Part shown: one piece after another, positions 8,465 to 14,991 of the stretch
How positions within the stretch are numbered: the stretch's first letter is position 1
How the letters are laid out: the number at the start of each line of letters is the position of its first letter
Assembly (NCBI RefSeq): GCF_018613065.1
Contig: NZ_JAGGQW010000010.1
Span: forward strand, 1-26,118
Direction of reading: 5' to 3'
Origin: Bacillus sp. ISL-7
GTDB lineage: Bacteria > Bacillota > Bacilli > Bacillales_B > DSM-18226
DNA length: 26,118 nt
Notes under the pieces: model-generated
The model's input: only the letters and a program-made list of their open reading frames with translations
What the model was told of the DNA's origin: nothing
The model's database searches: none
Translations under genes and position numbers: made by a program

Positions 8465-8827
8465 TTAAGCGTCTAAGTTTTGGATTAATTCTAATAGCTC
8501 TTCAATAGAAACACCAAGGTACAGAGCCTCAAGTAGCAGCTTTTCAATGTCTTTCTTAATTGCCTCCATCTTCTCGTTGTTTTGCTTCTGATTGTTTGGA
8601 TTTACGAAGCTTCCTTTGCCTTTTATGGAGTAAATAAAGTTTCGAGTCTCGAGTTCTCTGTATGCTTTTTGAATGGTATTTGGATTGATCGTGAGCTGCT
8701 GTGCGAGTGAACGAACCGATGGAAGCTGTTCATCAGGCCTAAGCACTTCATTTATGATCAGCTCTTTCAGTTTATCCACTAGCTGTTCATATATGGGTTT
8801 ACGGCTCCTCATATCTAGCTCAAACAT
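8465..8827 (-). CDS. GntR-family regulator, YtrA type
   Basis: A 120-aa transcription factor: N-terminal winged helix-turn-helix of GntR type (PIYEQLVDKLKELI, LPSVRSLAQQLTINPNTIQ, then GKGSFV) and a short C-terminal helical dimerisation tail instead of a large ligand domain, as in the YtrA subfamily. It heads the ABC-sigma operon and by analogy represses it; such operons respond to cell-wall antibiotics in Bacillus subtilis (established for ytr). An in-frame TTG exists at 8839, but the ATG at 8827 has GGGGG 5 nt upstream and is preferred. Confidence 0.9.
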   Translation of the reverse strand: MFELDMRSRKPIYEQLVDKLKELIINEVLRPDEQLPSVRSLAQQLTINPNTIQKAYRELETRNFIYSIKGKGSFVNPNNQKQNNEKMEAIKKDIEKLLLEALYLGVSIEELLELIQNLDA

Positions 8828-8839
8828 AATAACCCCCAA

Positions 8840-8882
8840 TCTGTACCAACCGTACTATTAATCGTAATACAGCTAAATTATA
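8840..8882 (-). promoter_or_regulatory. Candidate promoter and operator of the GntR-ABC-sigma operon
   Basis: On the minus strand TATAAT occurs at 8882-8877 with only a weak -35 (TTTCTT) 17 nt before it. Between it and the ribosome site lies an imperfect dyad, CTGTA ... TACAG, plus a direct GTAC repeat; these could be the binding site of the regulator. Weak evidence. Confidence 0.35.
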
Positions 8883-8905
8883 TTCCAAGCATTTCCAAAA
8901 AGAAA

Positions 8906-9211
8906 GTATTTTTAATAATTTTTTAAAAATATTTCCTTTTTTAGGATTGTTTAAGGACGATTTAGTCAAATTTTCATTGGCTAGCCGTAGGGGTTAACGG
9001 GTACTTATTTCTATCATCCATAGGGTTTGATTGCCGAAACCACATATATGTATATGGTTTAGATATGTTTCCAGGCCTATTCAGCATGCTTACTTTTCTA
9101 TCACTTGCTAGTTTTATAACAAGGATCATTTCATACATAGTAATTTAGGTTGTTAGCTTGATGGGCATGTGACGCTACCCCTATTGGTGAATTTTAATTC
9201 TGGATTCAATC
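8906..9211. other. Intergenic stretch without recognised gene
   Basis: AT-rich spacer between two divergent minus-strand units. I see no credible ORF, RNA gene or repeat in it. Confidence 0.5.
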
Positions 9212-9244
9212 AAAAAGAAAAAGTCCTACCTAAAGAAGCAGGAC
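9212..9244 (-). terminator. Terminator of the small peptide gene
   Basis: On the minus strand GTCCTGC and GTAGGAC form a 7-bp stem (plus coordinates 9238-9244 and 9223-9229), followed by TTTTTCTTTTT. Confidence 0.75.
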
Positions 9245-9257
9245 CCAGTTACACTGT

Positions 9258-9359
9258 TTATTTCTTTTTCTTGCGAAGGGAATCAGCGAGAGCTTTAAAT
9301 AAATTAGAAAGTAAGTCTTTCCCTTTCTCATCCCAAAATTCCTTTAACCAATTTTCCAT
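9258..9359 (-). CDS. 33-aa amphipathic, lysine-tailed peptide
   Basis: A short ORF encoding a peptide that starts MENWLKEFWDEKGKD and ends in RKKKK. AAGGAGG lies 7-8 nt before the ATG, and an intrinsic terminator follows the stop within about 14 nt, so it has the full outfit of a real monocistronic gene. The peptide has two tryptophans, an alternating hydrophobic/charged pattern fitting an amphipathic helix (LLSNLFKALADSL) and a basic tail. It has no signal sequence or leader. A TATTAT -10-like box lies about 30 nt upstream. I do not recognise it; membrane-active peptide, leaderless bacteriocin, toxin or a small regulatory protein are all possible. Confidence 0.6.
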   Translation of the reverse strand: MENWLKEFWDEKGKDLLSNLFKALADSLRKKKK

Positions 9360-9581
9360 AATATTGCCTCCTTTTTTCTCTACATATAATAACGGGATGC
9401 GACGAAATGCAGTAAAAATTGAAAGACTGCATCATATAAAGGTTTACAGGTGTTTGTACTGCTTTATTAGAAGAAGGCAGCAGGAAAACGTGATTAAATC
9501 AACGTTTATAAAAATGCCTGGAAAGGTGGGTTAATATAAATACAATCAACTTTATCTTTTTAAGCTTCAAATTTCTGCTAA

Positions 9582-9607
9582 AAACAAAAAAAGAGCTCAA
9601 CGGCTCT
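9582..9607 (-). terminator. Terminator overlapping the end of the 9597-9893 gene
   Basis: AGAGC and GCTCT (plus 9603-9607 and 9592-9596) flank the TGA stop and are followed on the minus strand by TTTTTTTGTTTTT. Confidence 0.65.
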
Positions 9608-9893
9608 CAATTAGCAGATATTCGACTGATTTCAAGTAGGAATTTAAAGCTTTGCGGTGTTCCCAAAGAAAACTAATAATTTCATTCTCATTTATCGGAT
9701 GTTCCTTCATATCCCAAAATGAATTGTTTTTTCTGTAAAAGGTAAATCCTTCATTGGGATAACACATAACAGTGAGATAGCCCTTATTTTTCGTATCTTC
9801 AATGGTAAGATAATGTTTTGTGCCGTCCCATTCTGAAAGAGCTTGAAGGTGTCTTAGGAAGTCTTCAATGTCAGACTTTTTCTTAATAACCAT
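9597..9893 (-). CDS. Hypothetical protein, 98 aa
   Basis: A soluble protein, beginning MVIKKKSDIEDFLRHLQ, with aromatic-rich middle strands (GYLTVMCYPNEGFTFYRK). No family is recognised. An in-frame TTG at 9911 would add six residues, but GGGAG 7 nt before the ATG at 9893 fits better. It follows the broken gene upstream almost without a gap and has its own terminator, so the two were probably co-transcribed. Confidence 0.65.
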   Translation of the reverse strand: MVIKKKSDIEDFLRHLQALSEWDGTKHYLTIEDTKNKGYLTVMCYPNEGFTFYRKNNSFWDMKEHPINENEIISFLWEHRKALNSYLKSVEYLLIESR

Positions 9894-9911
9894 GGGTCCA
9901 CTCCCTTTCAA

Positions 9912-10429
9912 TTATTTAATTTTTAAATTCGACTTAATTGTTATAGGTTCCTGCTTTTGTGGGACGATTTTCACTTTTAACGTCTGTAAAAACTCATTAA
10001 AAGACGGTGCCTGCATGATCTTGAAGGAGTATGAGCCGTCGATGGCGTAACGCTGATCTGATAGGATTAGAACGTGCGGGAATACTTTTTTATCTACTGG
10101 TTGCCAAGGTTCATTTTCGATAATCCTGCTATTGAATAAGTCTAAATATCGGTCCATTTTATCCTTCATTTGCTTTTCAGAATAGATACTCTTCTGCACT
10201 TCAACAAAGAATGGTGTTCTCTATAGATACAAAACACATCAGGCTCAGCGGTGCCTTTGTTCCCGTACTTGGGCTCTACCAAAAAAGAATACCCCTTAGT
10301 GAATGTGGATGAAATTGTATTAACCTGAAATAGGTCAGAAACATTTGTGTTTAGGGTTTCTATTATGAAATGAAATGTTTTGAAATTGCTAAAATGAAAG
10401 AACGTAAAAAATACGGTCTTAAAAGGCAT
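9912..10429 (-). pseudogene. Frameshifted gene, possibly replication-relaxation/nuclease-like
   Basis: Two overlapping frames are one former gene. The upstream frame (from 10429) runs through GYSFLVEPKYGNKGTAEPDVFCIYREHHS and then shifts near 10205; the downstream frame continues FFVEVQKSIYSEKQMKDKMDRYLDLF and on to LKIK at 9912. The order PDVF...FFVEVQ...KMDRYL recalls the nuclease-like fold of replication-relaxation family proteins (acidic residue, E in FxVEV, then an alpha helix), which is established for that family but is only a resemblance here. The N-terminus is low-complexity Phe-rich and lacks a good ribosome site, so it may also be missing part. Confidence 0.5.
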
Positions 10430-10886
10430 CCGTAGTGCACGTTAATTCTCATAACGTTAATATATCAATGTTTACAGCCCTTCTGACTTATTAGTTTGGG
10501 GGTCTTTTTTTATGCTTTAAAAATTTTTTGAGATGAGAATAATTTTTGACCATAATTTTCACAAATCATAGTTCGATGTAAATCATGTTCAATGTGCTGG
10601 ATAGACATTACCATTACAAAAGACAATTAATAGATAATTATTTGTATGTAACTATTATAAACTAGACATATAATATACATTACACGTTCATTTTTCATCA
10701 TCTTATCGCTAAAATGTGAATCTTTAAAAATACGAAAAAGGAGAAATCGGAACCGAAAAGTGAAAAATCTATTGCTTTTGATTACTTTCTCCTTTACTAA
10801 GTTCAGGGGCTTTTTTTTTTTGAGTTCAGAAGGTATTCGGAAGGTTAGGAGAATGTTCAGAGAGTGTTATAAGGATAAGAACATAT
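10430..10886. other. Intergenic region with one long-range inverted repeat
   Basis: No ORF is credible. AAGGAGAAA (10738-10746) and TTTCTCCTT (10786-10794) form a 9-bp stem enclosing 39 nt with an inner AAAAG/CTTTT pair. A run of eleven T lies at 10811-10821, so it may be a weak terminator or a small RNA end. Confidence 0.4.
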
Positions 10887-11058
10887 TTTGGGCGGCAAGC
10901 ACTACGGACTGATCAGAAAGAAAAGCGTCTTTCTGTCATTCCGTACGTGTCGCTTTGATACTAAATGGACCGATAACTACGGTCTGTACGGCTAGCACCT
11001 ACATTCCGTAGGTTCCTGTTCCATTTACGGCAAGCCGCCGTACCAAACGAGCCGAAAA
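10887..11058 (+). repeat. Repeat R, copy B
   Basis: A long copy starting TTTGGGCGGC and ending GAGCCGAAAAC. Outer helix TACGGA (10903-10908) pairs with TCCGTA (10940-10945); inner helix CAGAAAGA (10914-10921) pairs with TCTTTCTG (10928-10935). In copies D and E the last inner pair is G-C rather than A-T, a compensatory change. CGGCT/AGCCG closes a second domain containing CCTAC/GTAGG. The usual A-rich tail and terminator are replaced by two other hairpins (11069-11109). Confidence 0.9.
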
Positions 11059-11068
11059 CTTAAAGACC

Positions 11069-11109
11069 TTGGGCCTCTCGCCCAAACCCAGCCAACGGAA
11101 GCCCGTTGG
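11069..11109 (+). other. Two consecutive hairpins after repeat copy B
   Basis: TTGGGC/GCCCAA (11069-11074, 11080-11085) and CCAACGG/CCGTTGG (11092-11098, 11103-11109). No T tract follows, so these are folding elements rather than clear terminators. Confidence 0.6.
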
Positions 11110-11140
11110 ATCGCATTATACGCTCGGACCCTATTAATCT

Positions 11141-11273
11141 CCTTCTTTGTTCTCTTTATTGTAATCGTTTGCTCAAAAGGGCAGTCAAGGGTGCTACGCT
11201 AGCGCTTCGCAAAGTTTGTGAACTTTTTTAAGAAGAGCGTTTAAAAAACTTCACAAACTTCAAGCCCATTGAC
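11141..11273 (+). promoter_or_regulatory. Structured leader of the 62-aa gene
   Basis: It begins with CCTTCTTTGTTCTCTT (11141-11156), which recurs at 11931-11946 before the leader of the first radC-like gene, each time followed by a -10-like TGTAAT/TATAAT. Then GTCAAGGG (11184-11191) opens and CCCATTGAC (11265-11273) closes an outer near-complementary pair. Inside lies a 20-nt-arm hairpin (11212-11231 with 11241-11260) perfect except for one C.C mismatch. Confidence 0.55.
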
Positions 11274-11325
11274 AGTCCGCTTCGCAAAGATTCTTAGAGG
11301 TCAAACAAACAAGGAGTGATGGAGA

Positions 11326-11514
11326 ATGAAAACAGGTTTTGATGGCTTGAAGGTAGCAATCTCAAGCACAGGATTTTATGTAGGTAGATATTTTCAAGAG
11401 GATGAAGCCATCACACAATTTGTCCGACTAACCGATGATTTCAGCAGCAAACAAGAAGCTGTCGAATGGATTGAATCCATGATGGAAGAAGTCGCAGAGA
11501 GGAGAGAGGGGTAA
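11326..11514 (+). CDS. Small hypothetical protein, 62 aa (cassette gene 1)
   Basis: A soluble, acidic protein starting MKTGFDGLKVAISSTGFYVGR and ending in a charged helix (SKQEAVEWIESMMEEVAERREG). AAGGAG at 11311-11316 sets the ATG at 11326. Its position after repeat copy B and a structured leader, and before a CATCGA hairpin, is the same as that of the radC- and ardC-like genes, so it is probably a plasmid- or ICE-derived accessory gene. No family is recognised. Confidence 0.7.
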   Translation: MKTGFDGLKVAISSTGFYVGRYFQEDEAITQFVRLTDDFSSKQEAVEWIESMMEEVAERREG

Positions 11515-11634
11515 GTTCCTCTCTTTTGTTCTTTATATTTTAAAAAGTGTACCGTACACAATGGAAAATTCCCGGCTACGCCAGGAATCATGTCGCTTGC
11601 TTCGCTTTGCTCCTAATGATGGAATGTATGCTGG

Positions 11635-11717
11635 CGGCTTTTTGGGGACATCGAATCCCCAAAAAGGCCGACTGCCTCCATGCTAACGCAAGGAGACAGT
11701 ACGCTCTTTTTATTCTC
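11635..11717 (+). terminator. 3' double-hairpin module 1 with CATCGA loop
   Basis: Hairpin 1: TTTTTGGGGA (11639-11648) with TCCCCAAAAA (11656-11665), loop CATCGAA, and an outer CGGC/GCCG extension. Hairpin 2: ACTG..CTCC pairs with GGAG..CAGT over about 30 nt. Then CTCTTTTTATTC follows. It ends the 62-aa gene. Confidence 0.65.
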
Positions 11718-11794
11718 AGTCTTTCTATCGAAATCCTGTTGAATAAAAATCGCTTTTCCTTATTGAAATGCTCGGCATCGAGCCTCGCCTTTCA

Positions 11795-11883
11795 TCCGAT
11801 GCTGCTCCCTTTCGGCAGCTATTCGCATCGGACGCTCAGGCCGTGTTTTTTAATGGCAAAAGGGCATCGAGAACTTTGCCATT
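11795..11883 (+). other. Two further hairpins, one with a CATCGA loop
   Basis: TCCGATGC/GCATCGGA (11795-11802, 11825-11832) and AATGGCAAA/TTTGCCATT (11852-11860, 11875-11883); the latter loop contains GGCATCGAG. The stretch 11718-11930 has no believable gene; the open frame across it is a by-product of hairpin-rich sequence. Confidence 0.55.
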
Positions 11884-11930
11884 AGGCGTCTTATACCTGC
11901 GGTAGACTGCCACGCTCGGACGGTAGTGAG

Positions 11931-12119
11931 CCTTCTTTGTTCTCTTAATTATAATGAATGGGCTTATGACCGCGTGAAGGGCGGGCGCCAGGCAAACAAA
12001 ATCGGCAAAGCCAAGTAGGCTAAGGGGCAGTAAGGAAGCAAAAAACGCTCCCCAACTGCCCCTAAGTCATTGGGCTTCACTCGATTTTGAACGACAACGG
12101 GCAAAAAGAAGGCCCGTTG
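11931..12119 (+). promoter_or_regulatory. Structured leader of the first RadC-like gene
   Basis: CCTTCTTTGTTCTCTT followed by TATAAT (11950-11955) begins it. AGGGGCAGT (12023-12031) pairs perfectly with ACTGCCCCT (12055-12063), and CAACGGGC (12095-12102) with GCCCGTTG (12112-12119). The layout parallels the GTCAAGGG...CCCTTGAC leaders of the other cassettes, although the sequence differs. Confidence 0.55.
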
Positions 12120-12220
12120 CCTATGCCTGACTGGCAAGTTCGCTTCTTCGTAAGCGAACCCTTCACACGGTTTGCGCCCATCATTGCTTCCTTCTCAAAC
12201 AAAGAAAGGAAGTGTTACAT

Positions 12221-12664
12221 ATGGAAAAAGTTTACGAAATTCAACGCATTAAACAAGTCATTCAGGAGGTAGAAGGAGGAGAACACTACATCGTTCGTTC
12301 CCCTGAAGATGGCGCGAAGATTGCTTCTCAATTTATTGGTGATGATGAACGTGAAGTATTCTTTGTCATGTGCCTGAATACGAAAAATCGTGTGGTTGCT
12401 GTCCATCGCTGTCATGTCGGAAGTTTGAATGCAAGTATCGTTTCGCCAAGAGAGGTGTTCAAGTCCGCCATCCTGAATAACTGCGCATCGATCATTGTCA
12501 GTCACCAGCATCCATCGCATAATTGCAATCCGAGCAATGAAGATATTGAAGTCACGAAAAGATTAGTGGAATCAGGTAAGATTCTAGGAATCGAGGTCCT
12601 TGATCACCTAATTGTAAATGCCGATGCTGAATACTACAGCTTGAAAGAAAAAGGCAAAATGTAA
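12221..12664 (+). CDS. RadC-like JAB/JAMM-domain protein (copy 1)
   Basis: A 147-aa protein of the RadC (JAB, MPN+) family, common on plasmids and integrative elements and in anti-phage loci; despite its name RadC is not shown to repair DNA. The JAMM zinc motif is complete: E45 in DEREVFF, H95 and H97 in SHQHPS, and D108 exactly 10 residues after the second His. The usual HPSGDPTPS loop reads HPSHNCNPS here. AAGGAAG 8 nt upstream favours the ATG at 12221 over the GTG at 12212. It lacks the N-terminal helix-hairpin-helix part of full RadC, as plasmid versions do. A leader with two hairpins precedes it and terminators follow. Confidence 0.88.
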   Translation: MEKVYEIQRIKQVIQEVEGGEHYIVRSPEDGAKIASQFIGDDEREVFFVMCLNTKNRVVAVHRCHVGSLNASIVSPREVFKSAILNNCASIIVSHQHPSHNCNPSNEDIEVTKRLVESGKILGIEVLDHLIVNADAEYYSLKEKGKM

Positions 12665-12709
12665 GACCCGAAGGAGGGGGATTTTCTCCCTCGTCTTTGT
12701 TTTTTACAT
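12665..12709 (+). terminator. Terminator directly after RadC copy 1
   Basis: GAGGG (12674-12678) pairs with CCCTC (12688-12692), followed by GTCTTTGTTTTTT. The same place after the radC remnant at 13885 has a similar hairpin with a TTCG loop. Confidence 0.65.
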
Positions 12710-12726
12710 TGTTTTATGTGATTTCG

Positions 12727-12793
12727 TCTTGTTTGGAGGCATCGAGCCTCCAACAAGACAGCAGCACCCATGCTGCGCATGGATGCTGTTTTT
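12727..12793 (+). terminator. 3' double-hairpin module 2 with CATCGA loop
   Basis: Hairpin 1: TCTTGTTTGGAGGC (12727-12740), loop ATCGA, GCCTCCAACAAGA (12746-12758), one bulged T. Hairpin 2: ACAGCA..CCATGC (12758-12773), loop TGC, GCATGG.TGCTGT (12777-12789), then TTTTT. The module recurs at 13946-14013 with changed but paired stems. Confidence 0.75.
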
Positions 12794-12822
12794 AAAGAAT
12801 TCTTGCAAGAGTTACAGAATCT

Positions 12823-12956
12823 ACTTTGGCGGCATATTACGGACTGATGAAAAAGGAAATGCATTTTTCTTTCATTCCGCCGTATCTGTTTCTTTGGCTC
12901 GAGAACCAAAGGAAAATTATTTCAATGAAAAACAGTTTGCTGACTTCTTATCTTAA
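12823..12956 (+). repeat. Repeat R, copy G (5' part) joined to a gene fragment
   Basis: 12823-12900 matches the first 75 nt of the repeat (ACTTTGGCGGCA..TTACGGACTGAT ... TTTCATTCCG) but is eroded. It runs directly into 12912-12956, which encodes ENYFNEKQFADFLS and a stop, a fragment of the same family as residues about 101-114 of the protein at 14093. So an earlier R + gene unit has collapsed here by deletion. Confidence 0.6.
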
Positions 12957-13345
12957 AGCCGAGGAAAAATGCCGAAACATTCTTTTTTATTTTTTTAAAG
13001 GAAGGACTGAATCCTATACAAAGGTACAATTTTATTTATTATTGTAAATTTGGTATGCTAATTTTTTTTTGACTTATAGTTTACTTTATTAATATCTTTT
13101 TCTATTTTTTAACTTTTTTAAATGAAGATCATTAAAAGATGTTCCAAAACGGTCTTCATAAAGAAAAATCTTTATAAAAAACGCTTTTTCTACAAAAAAA
13201 CCCTATTGTTATAAATTGATTTCCAATTTATAGTAATATTATAAATACATATATATGTAAAAATCACCTATGCATTTCCTATTACAGTATTTGAATAACC
13301 GAAAATTAAAATAATAATGAAGTTATGTTTTAGGTGGTGATAAAA
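12957..13345. other. AT-rich spacer before the HPr-like gene
   Basis: No gene is credible here. Possible promoter elements (TTGATT about 13217 and TATTAT about 13238) are spaced only 15 nt apart and are not convincing. Confidence 0.4.
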
Positions 13346-13606
13346 ATGAAAAAAGAGGTTCCTGTTACCTTGACACAAGATTTTAATCATCATGATCAAT
13401 TAATGCAATTGGTTCAAGAAGCAAATCGATTCAATAGTTATATCCTCATTAAATACAAAAATCTTCAAATAAATGTAAAAAGTTCTCTCAGTATTAGGAT
13501 ATTAATGATTTCAAAAGGAGAAAAGATTAATATTTATGCGGAAGGTAATGATGCTGAACAAGCAATAGATCACATAACTTCTTTTTTGGTGTTAAAAAGA
13601 GTATAA
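13346..13606 (+). CDS. HPr/Crh-like protein with altered phosphorylation loop
   Basis: An 86-aa protein that aligns without gaps to Crh and HPr of Bacillus from memory: the helix LVQEANRFNS matches Crh VQEANRFTS, followed by the NVKS46 strand and a C-terminal helix (DAEQAIDHITSFL). HPr carries phosphoryl groups of the sugar phosphotransferase system on His15; HPr and Crh bind CcpA when Ser46 is phosphorylated. Here His15 and Ser46 are at the right positions, but the essential ARP after His15 is HDQ, so Arg17 is Asp, and the hydrophobic IMGLMSL patch is SLSIRIL. PTS phosphotransfer is therefore doubtful. AGGTGGTGA 5 nt before ATG 13346 sets the start; the GTG at 13334 lies inside this ribosome site. 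It stands alone. Confidence 0.7.
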   Translation: MKKEVPVTLTQDFNHHDQLMQLVQEANRFNSYILIKYKNLQINVKSSLSIRILMISKGEKINIYAEGNDAEQAIDHITSFLVLKRV

Positions 13607-13796
13607 TATCAGGCGAAATTCAATGCCCCTATAACTTACGAGTTGTTGATCATTGCTGTCCGTTTCGCGAGACAACTAAATTGATTTAAATTAATAATCG
13701 TAAAAAAGAATTGGGCTATTAACTAAGGTTTTAAGTGGAACCCCTTATTTGATTAGACTAAACCATTAAAAGATAACTCGATTACAATTGTTGATG

Positions 13797-13885
13797 GGTA
13801 AAATTCTCGGTATCGAGGTGTAGATCATCTCATTGTAAATGCGGATGCTGAATACGACAGCATGAAAACAGAAGGTAAAATTTAA
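13797..13885 (+). pseudogene. 3' remnant of a RadC-like gene
   Basis: It encodes GKILGIEV, then after a one-base shift DHLIVNADAEYDSMKTEGKI and a stop, almost the same as the end of RadC copy 1 (GKILGIEVLDHLIVNADAEY). Only the last 30 codons remain. It is followed by the same terminator and double-hairpin order as copy 1, so the whole gene end was duplicated with its 3' module. Confidence 0.85.
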
Positions 13886-13892
13886 GATTCAA

Positions 13893-13924
13893 AGGAGAGG
13901 GTTCGCCCTCTTCTTTATTTTTTT
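13893..13924 (+). terminator. Terminator after the radC remnant
   Basis: AGAGGG (13896-13901), TTCG tetraloop, CCCTCT (13906-13911), then a T-rich tract. Confidence 0.75.
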
Positions 13925-13945
13925 CGTTTTTTTTATGTTAGATCA

Positions 13946-14013
13946 TCTTGTTTAGTGCATCGAGCCCCAACAAGACAGCTGCATCCATGCTGCGCATGGA
14001 TGCAGCTTAAAAA
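13946..14013 (+). terminator. 3' double-hairpin module 3 with CATCGA loop
   Basis: Hairpin 1: TCTTGTT/AACAAGA (13946-13952, 13969-13975) around GCATCGAGCCCC. Hairpin 2: AGCTGCATCCATGC (13977-13990), loop TGC, GCATGGATGCAGCT (13994-14007), 14 perfect pairs. Compared with module 2 the loop is the same and the stems are changed on both sides. Confidence 0.7.
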
Positions 14014-14032
14014 AATATATAAAGGAGTTTGT

Positions 14033-14080
14033 GTTGACTTTGTCAACGTTTTATTTTATTGTTAAGTTGACTAAGTCAAC
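14033..14080 (+). promoter_or_regulatory. Promoter with two GTTGAC-N3-GTCAAC operators
   Basis: Two perfect 15-bp palindromes, GTTGACTTTGTCAAC (14033-14047) and GTTGACTAAGTCAAC (14066-14080), flank a promoter. The -35 TTGACT (14034-14039) is inside the first, and after 17 nt the -10 is TATTGT (14057-14062). The second palindrome ends at the ribosome site AGGAGGTGA. Binding there would block both polymerase and ribosome access. The protein encoded just downstream is the likely autoregulator. Confidence 0.7.
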
Positions 14081-14092
14081 AGGAGGTGAAAG

Positions 14093-14596
14093 ATGAAACT
14101 CTCAACTAAACGAATCATTGAAACGTTCCCGAAATTTAAAGGTAAATTAAAGGCTTATGAGAACATCTTATTGGTGGAAGAAGCAATGGAAGGATTAACA
14201 GACGTTGAAGCTGTATTTTTAAAATTAGCCTGGTTCTTTGAGGAAGCCGAACAGGAAAGCTTTAATATCGGATTATTATATCACCATTTAGATAATGAAT
14301 GGCTTGAATTCGCGTTAGAATTAATGAGTCAGTTCTTTAGAGAGGATACGTATTTAATTCAAAAACCTACCCATTCCATTCTCCGAGAAACGTCGGCTGA
14401 TTATTTTAATCAAAAGCAGTTTGCTGATTTCTTATCGGAACATGGATTGAATTATGACAAACGTAAATTAAATGTGTATTACAGTCGAGGGAAATTGCCG
14501 AAGGCGGATGTTAAACTTGCAGGTACCCCCTATTGGAGTAAATCAACAGTTGGGGAATTTTGTGAACAGGAGAAGGAACGATTGAAAAAAAATTAA
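14093..14596 (+). CDS. Hypothetical protein with likely C-terminal DNA-binding domain
   Basis: A 167-aa soluble protein starting MKLSTKRIIETFPKFKG. Residues about 100-160 (YFNQKQFADFLSEHGLNYDK, then YYSRGKLPKADVKLAGTPYW, then STVGEF) read like an excisionase/MerR-type winged helix: a helix-turn-helix, then a wing with LPKAD and a Trp before the last helix. The N-terminal 95 residues are helical and acidic and not recognised. AGGAGGTGA at 14081-14089 gives a strong start. Two palindromic operators overlap its promoter, which suggests autorepression. It lies between a CATCGA module and repeat copy C, like the other cassette genes. A relative's fragment occurs at 12912-12956. Confidence 0.75.
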   Translation: MKLSTKRIIETFPKFKGKLKAYENILLVEEAMEGLTDVEAVFLKLAWFFEEAEQESFNIGLLYHHLDNEWLEFALELMSQFFREDTYLIQKPTHSILRETSADYFNQKQFADFLSEHGLNYDKRKLNVYYSRGKLPKADVKLAGTPYWSKSTVGEFCEQEKERLKKN

Positions 14597-14621
14597 GTAA
14601 ATCTGTGCATTAATGAACTTA

Positions 14622-14792
14622 AACCAACGGACTATACGGCTTTTGCTTCCATACCGAACGAACTGAAGCCGGAAAATCAAAAGATTGAAAGATCAAAAGA
14701 AAAAAGACAAAGTAGAGCAGTCGAATGGCTGCTTTTATTGTTTTATATTTCCCTTTTGCCTTCCGAATCGTAAAACAGCGAAATCTTTCTAA
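14622..14792 (+). repeat. Repeat R, copy C (internal deletion, keeps terminator)
   Basis: It retains ACCAACGGACTATACGGCTT, then jumps to TTCCATACCGAACGA, the A-rich tail (AATCAAAAGATTGAAAGATC) and the intrinsic terminator GCAGTC (14717-14722), GAAT, GGCTGC (14727-14732) plus TTTTATTGTTTTATATTT. The CCTAC/GTAGG hairpin and the first domain are deleted. The following TTGCCTTCCGAATCGTAAAACAGCG block is also shared with copies D and F. Confidence 0.85.
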
Positions 14793-14991
14793 CTATGTTT
14801 TGAGGGCAATCTTAGTGAAGACAATAAAATAATAGGTATTAAAAGTCTAAATAAAAATCTACAACGTTGGAGGAATTCAAGATGTTGGAAATGTAAAAGT
14901 GAATGCATATTCCTGCATTTTAGAGATTAGAGCAAATCTATTATGGGAAGACTTGTATAGGTTATAACCCTTAAAGGGGGGAGATTATGGT

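Noticed and set aside
9169..9534. 121-codon plus-strand frame
   Set aside because: It is antisense to the 33-aa peptide gene and its terminator, and has no ribosome site.
11547..11885. 112-codon open frame after the 62-aa gene
   Set aside because: It lies entirely in hairpin-rich non-coding sequence with terminator features, has no ribosome site, and its translation resembles no protein.
12729..13047. Two overlapping open frames after RadC copy 1
   Set aside because: They cover a terminator, a broken repeat R and a short gene fragment; only the fragment ENYFNEKQFADFLS is of coding origin.
14861..14975. Possible reading of a germination-protein fragment (VGGIQDVGNVKVNAYSC) before the ger pseudogene
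   Set aside because: Too short, without start or ribosome site, and not clearly matched to a ger protein.
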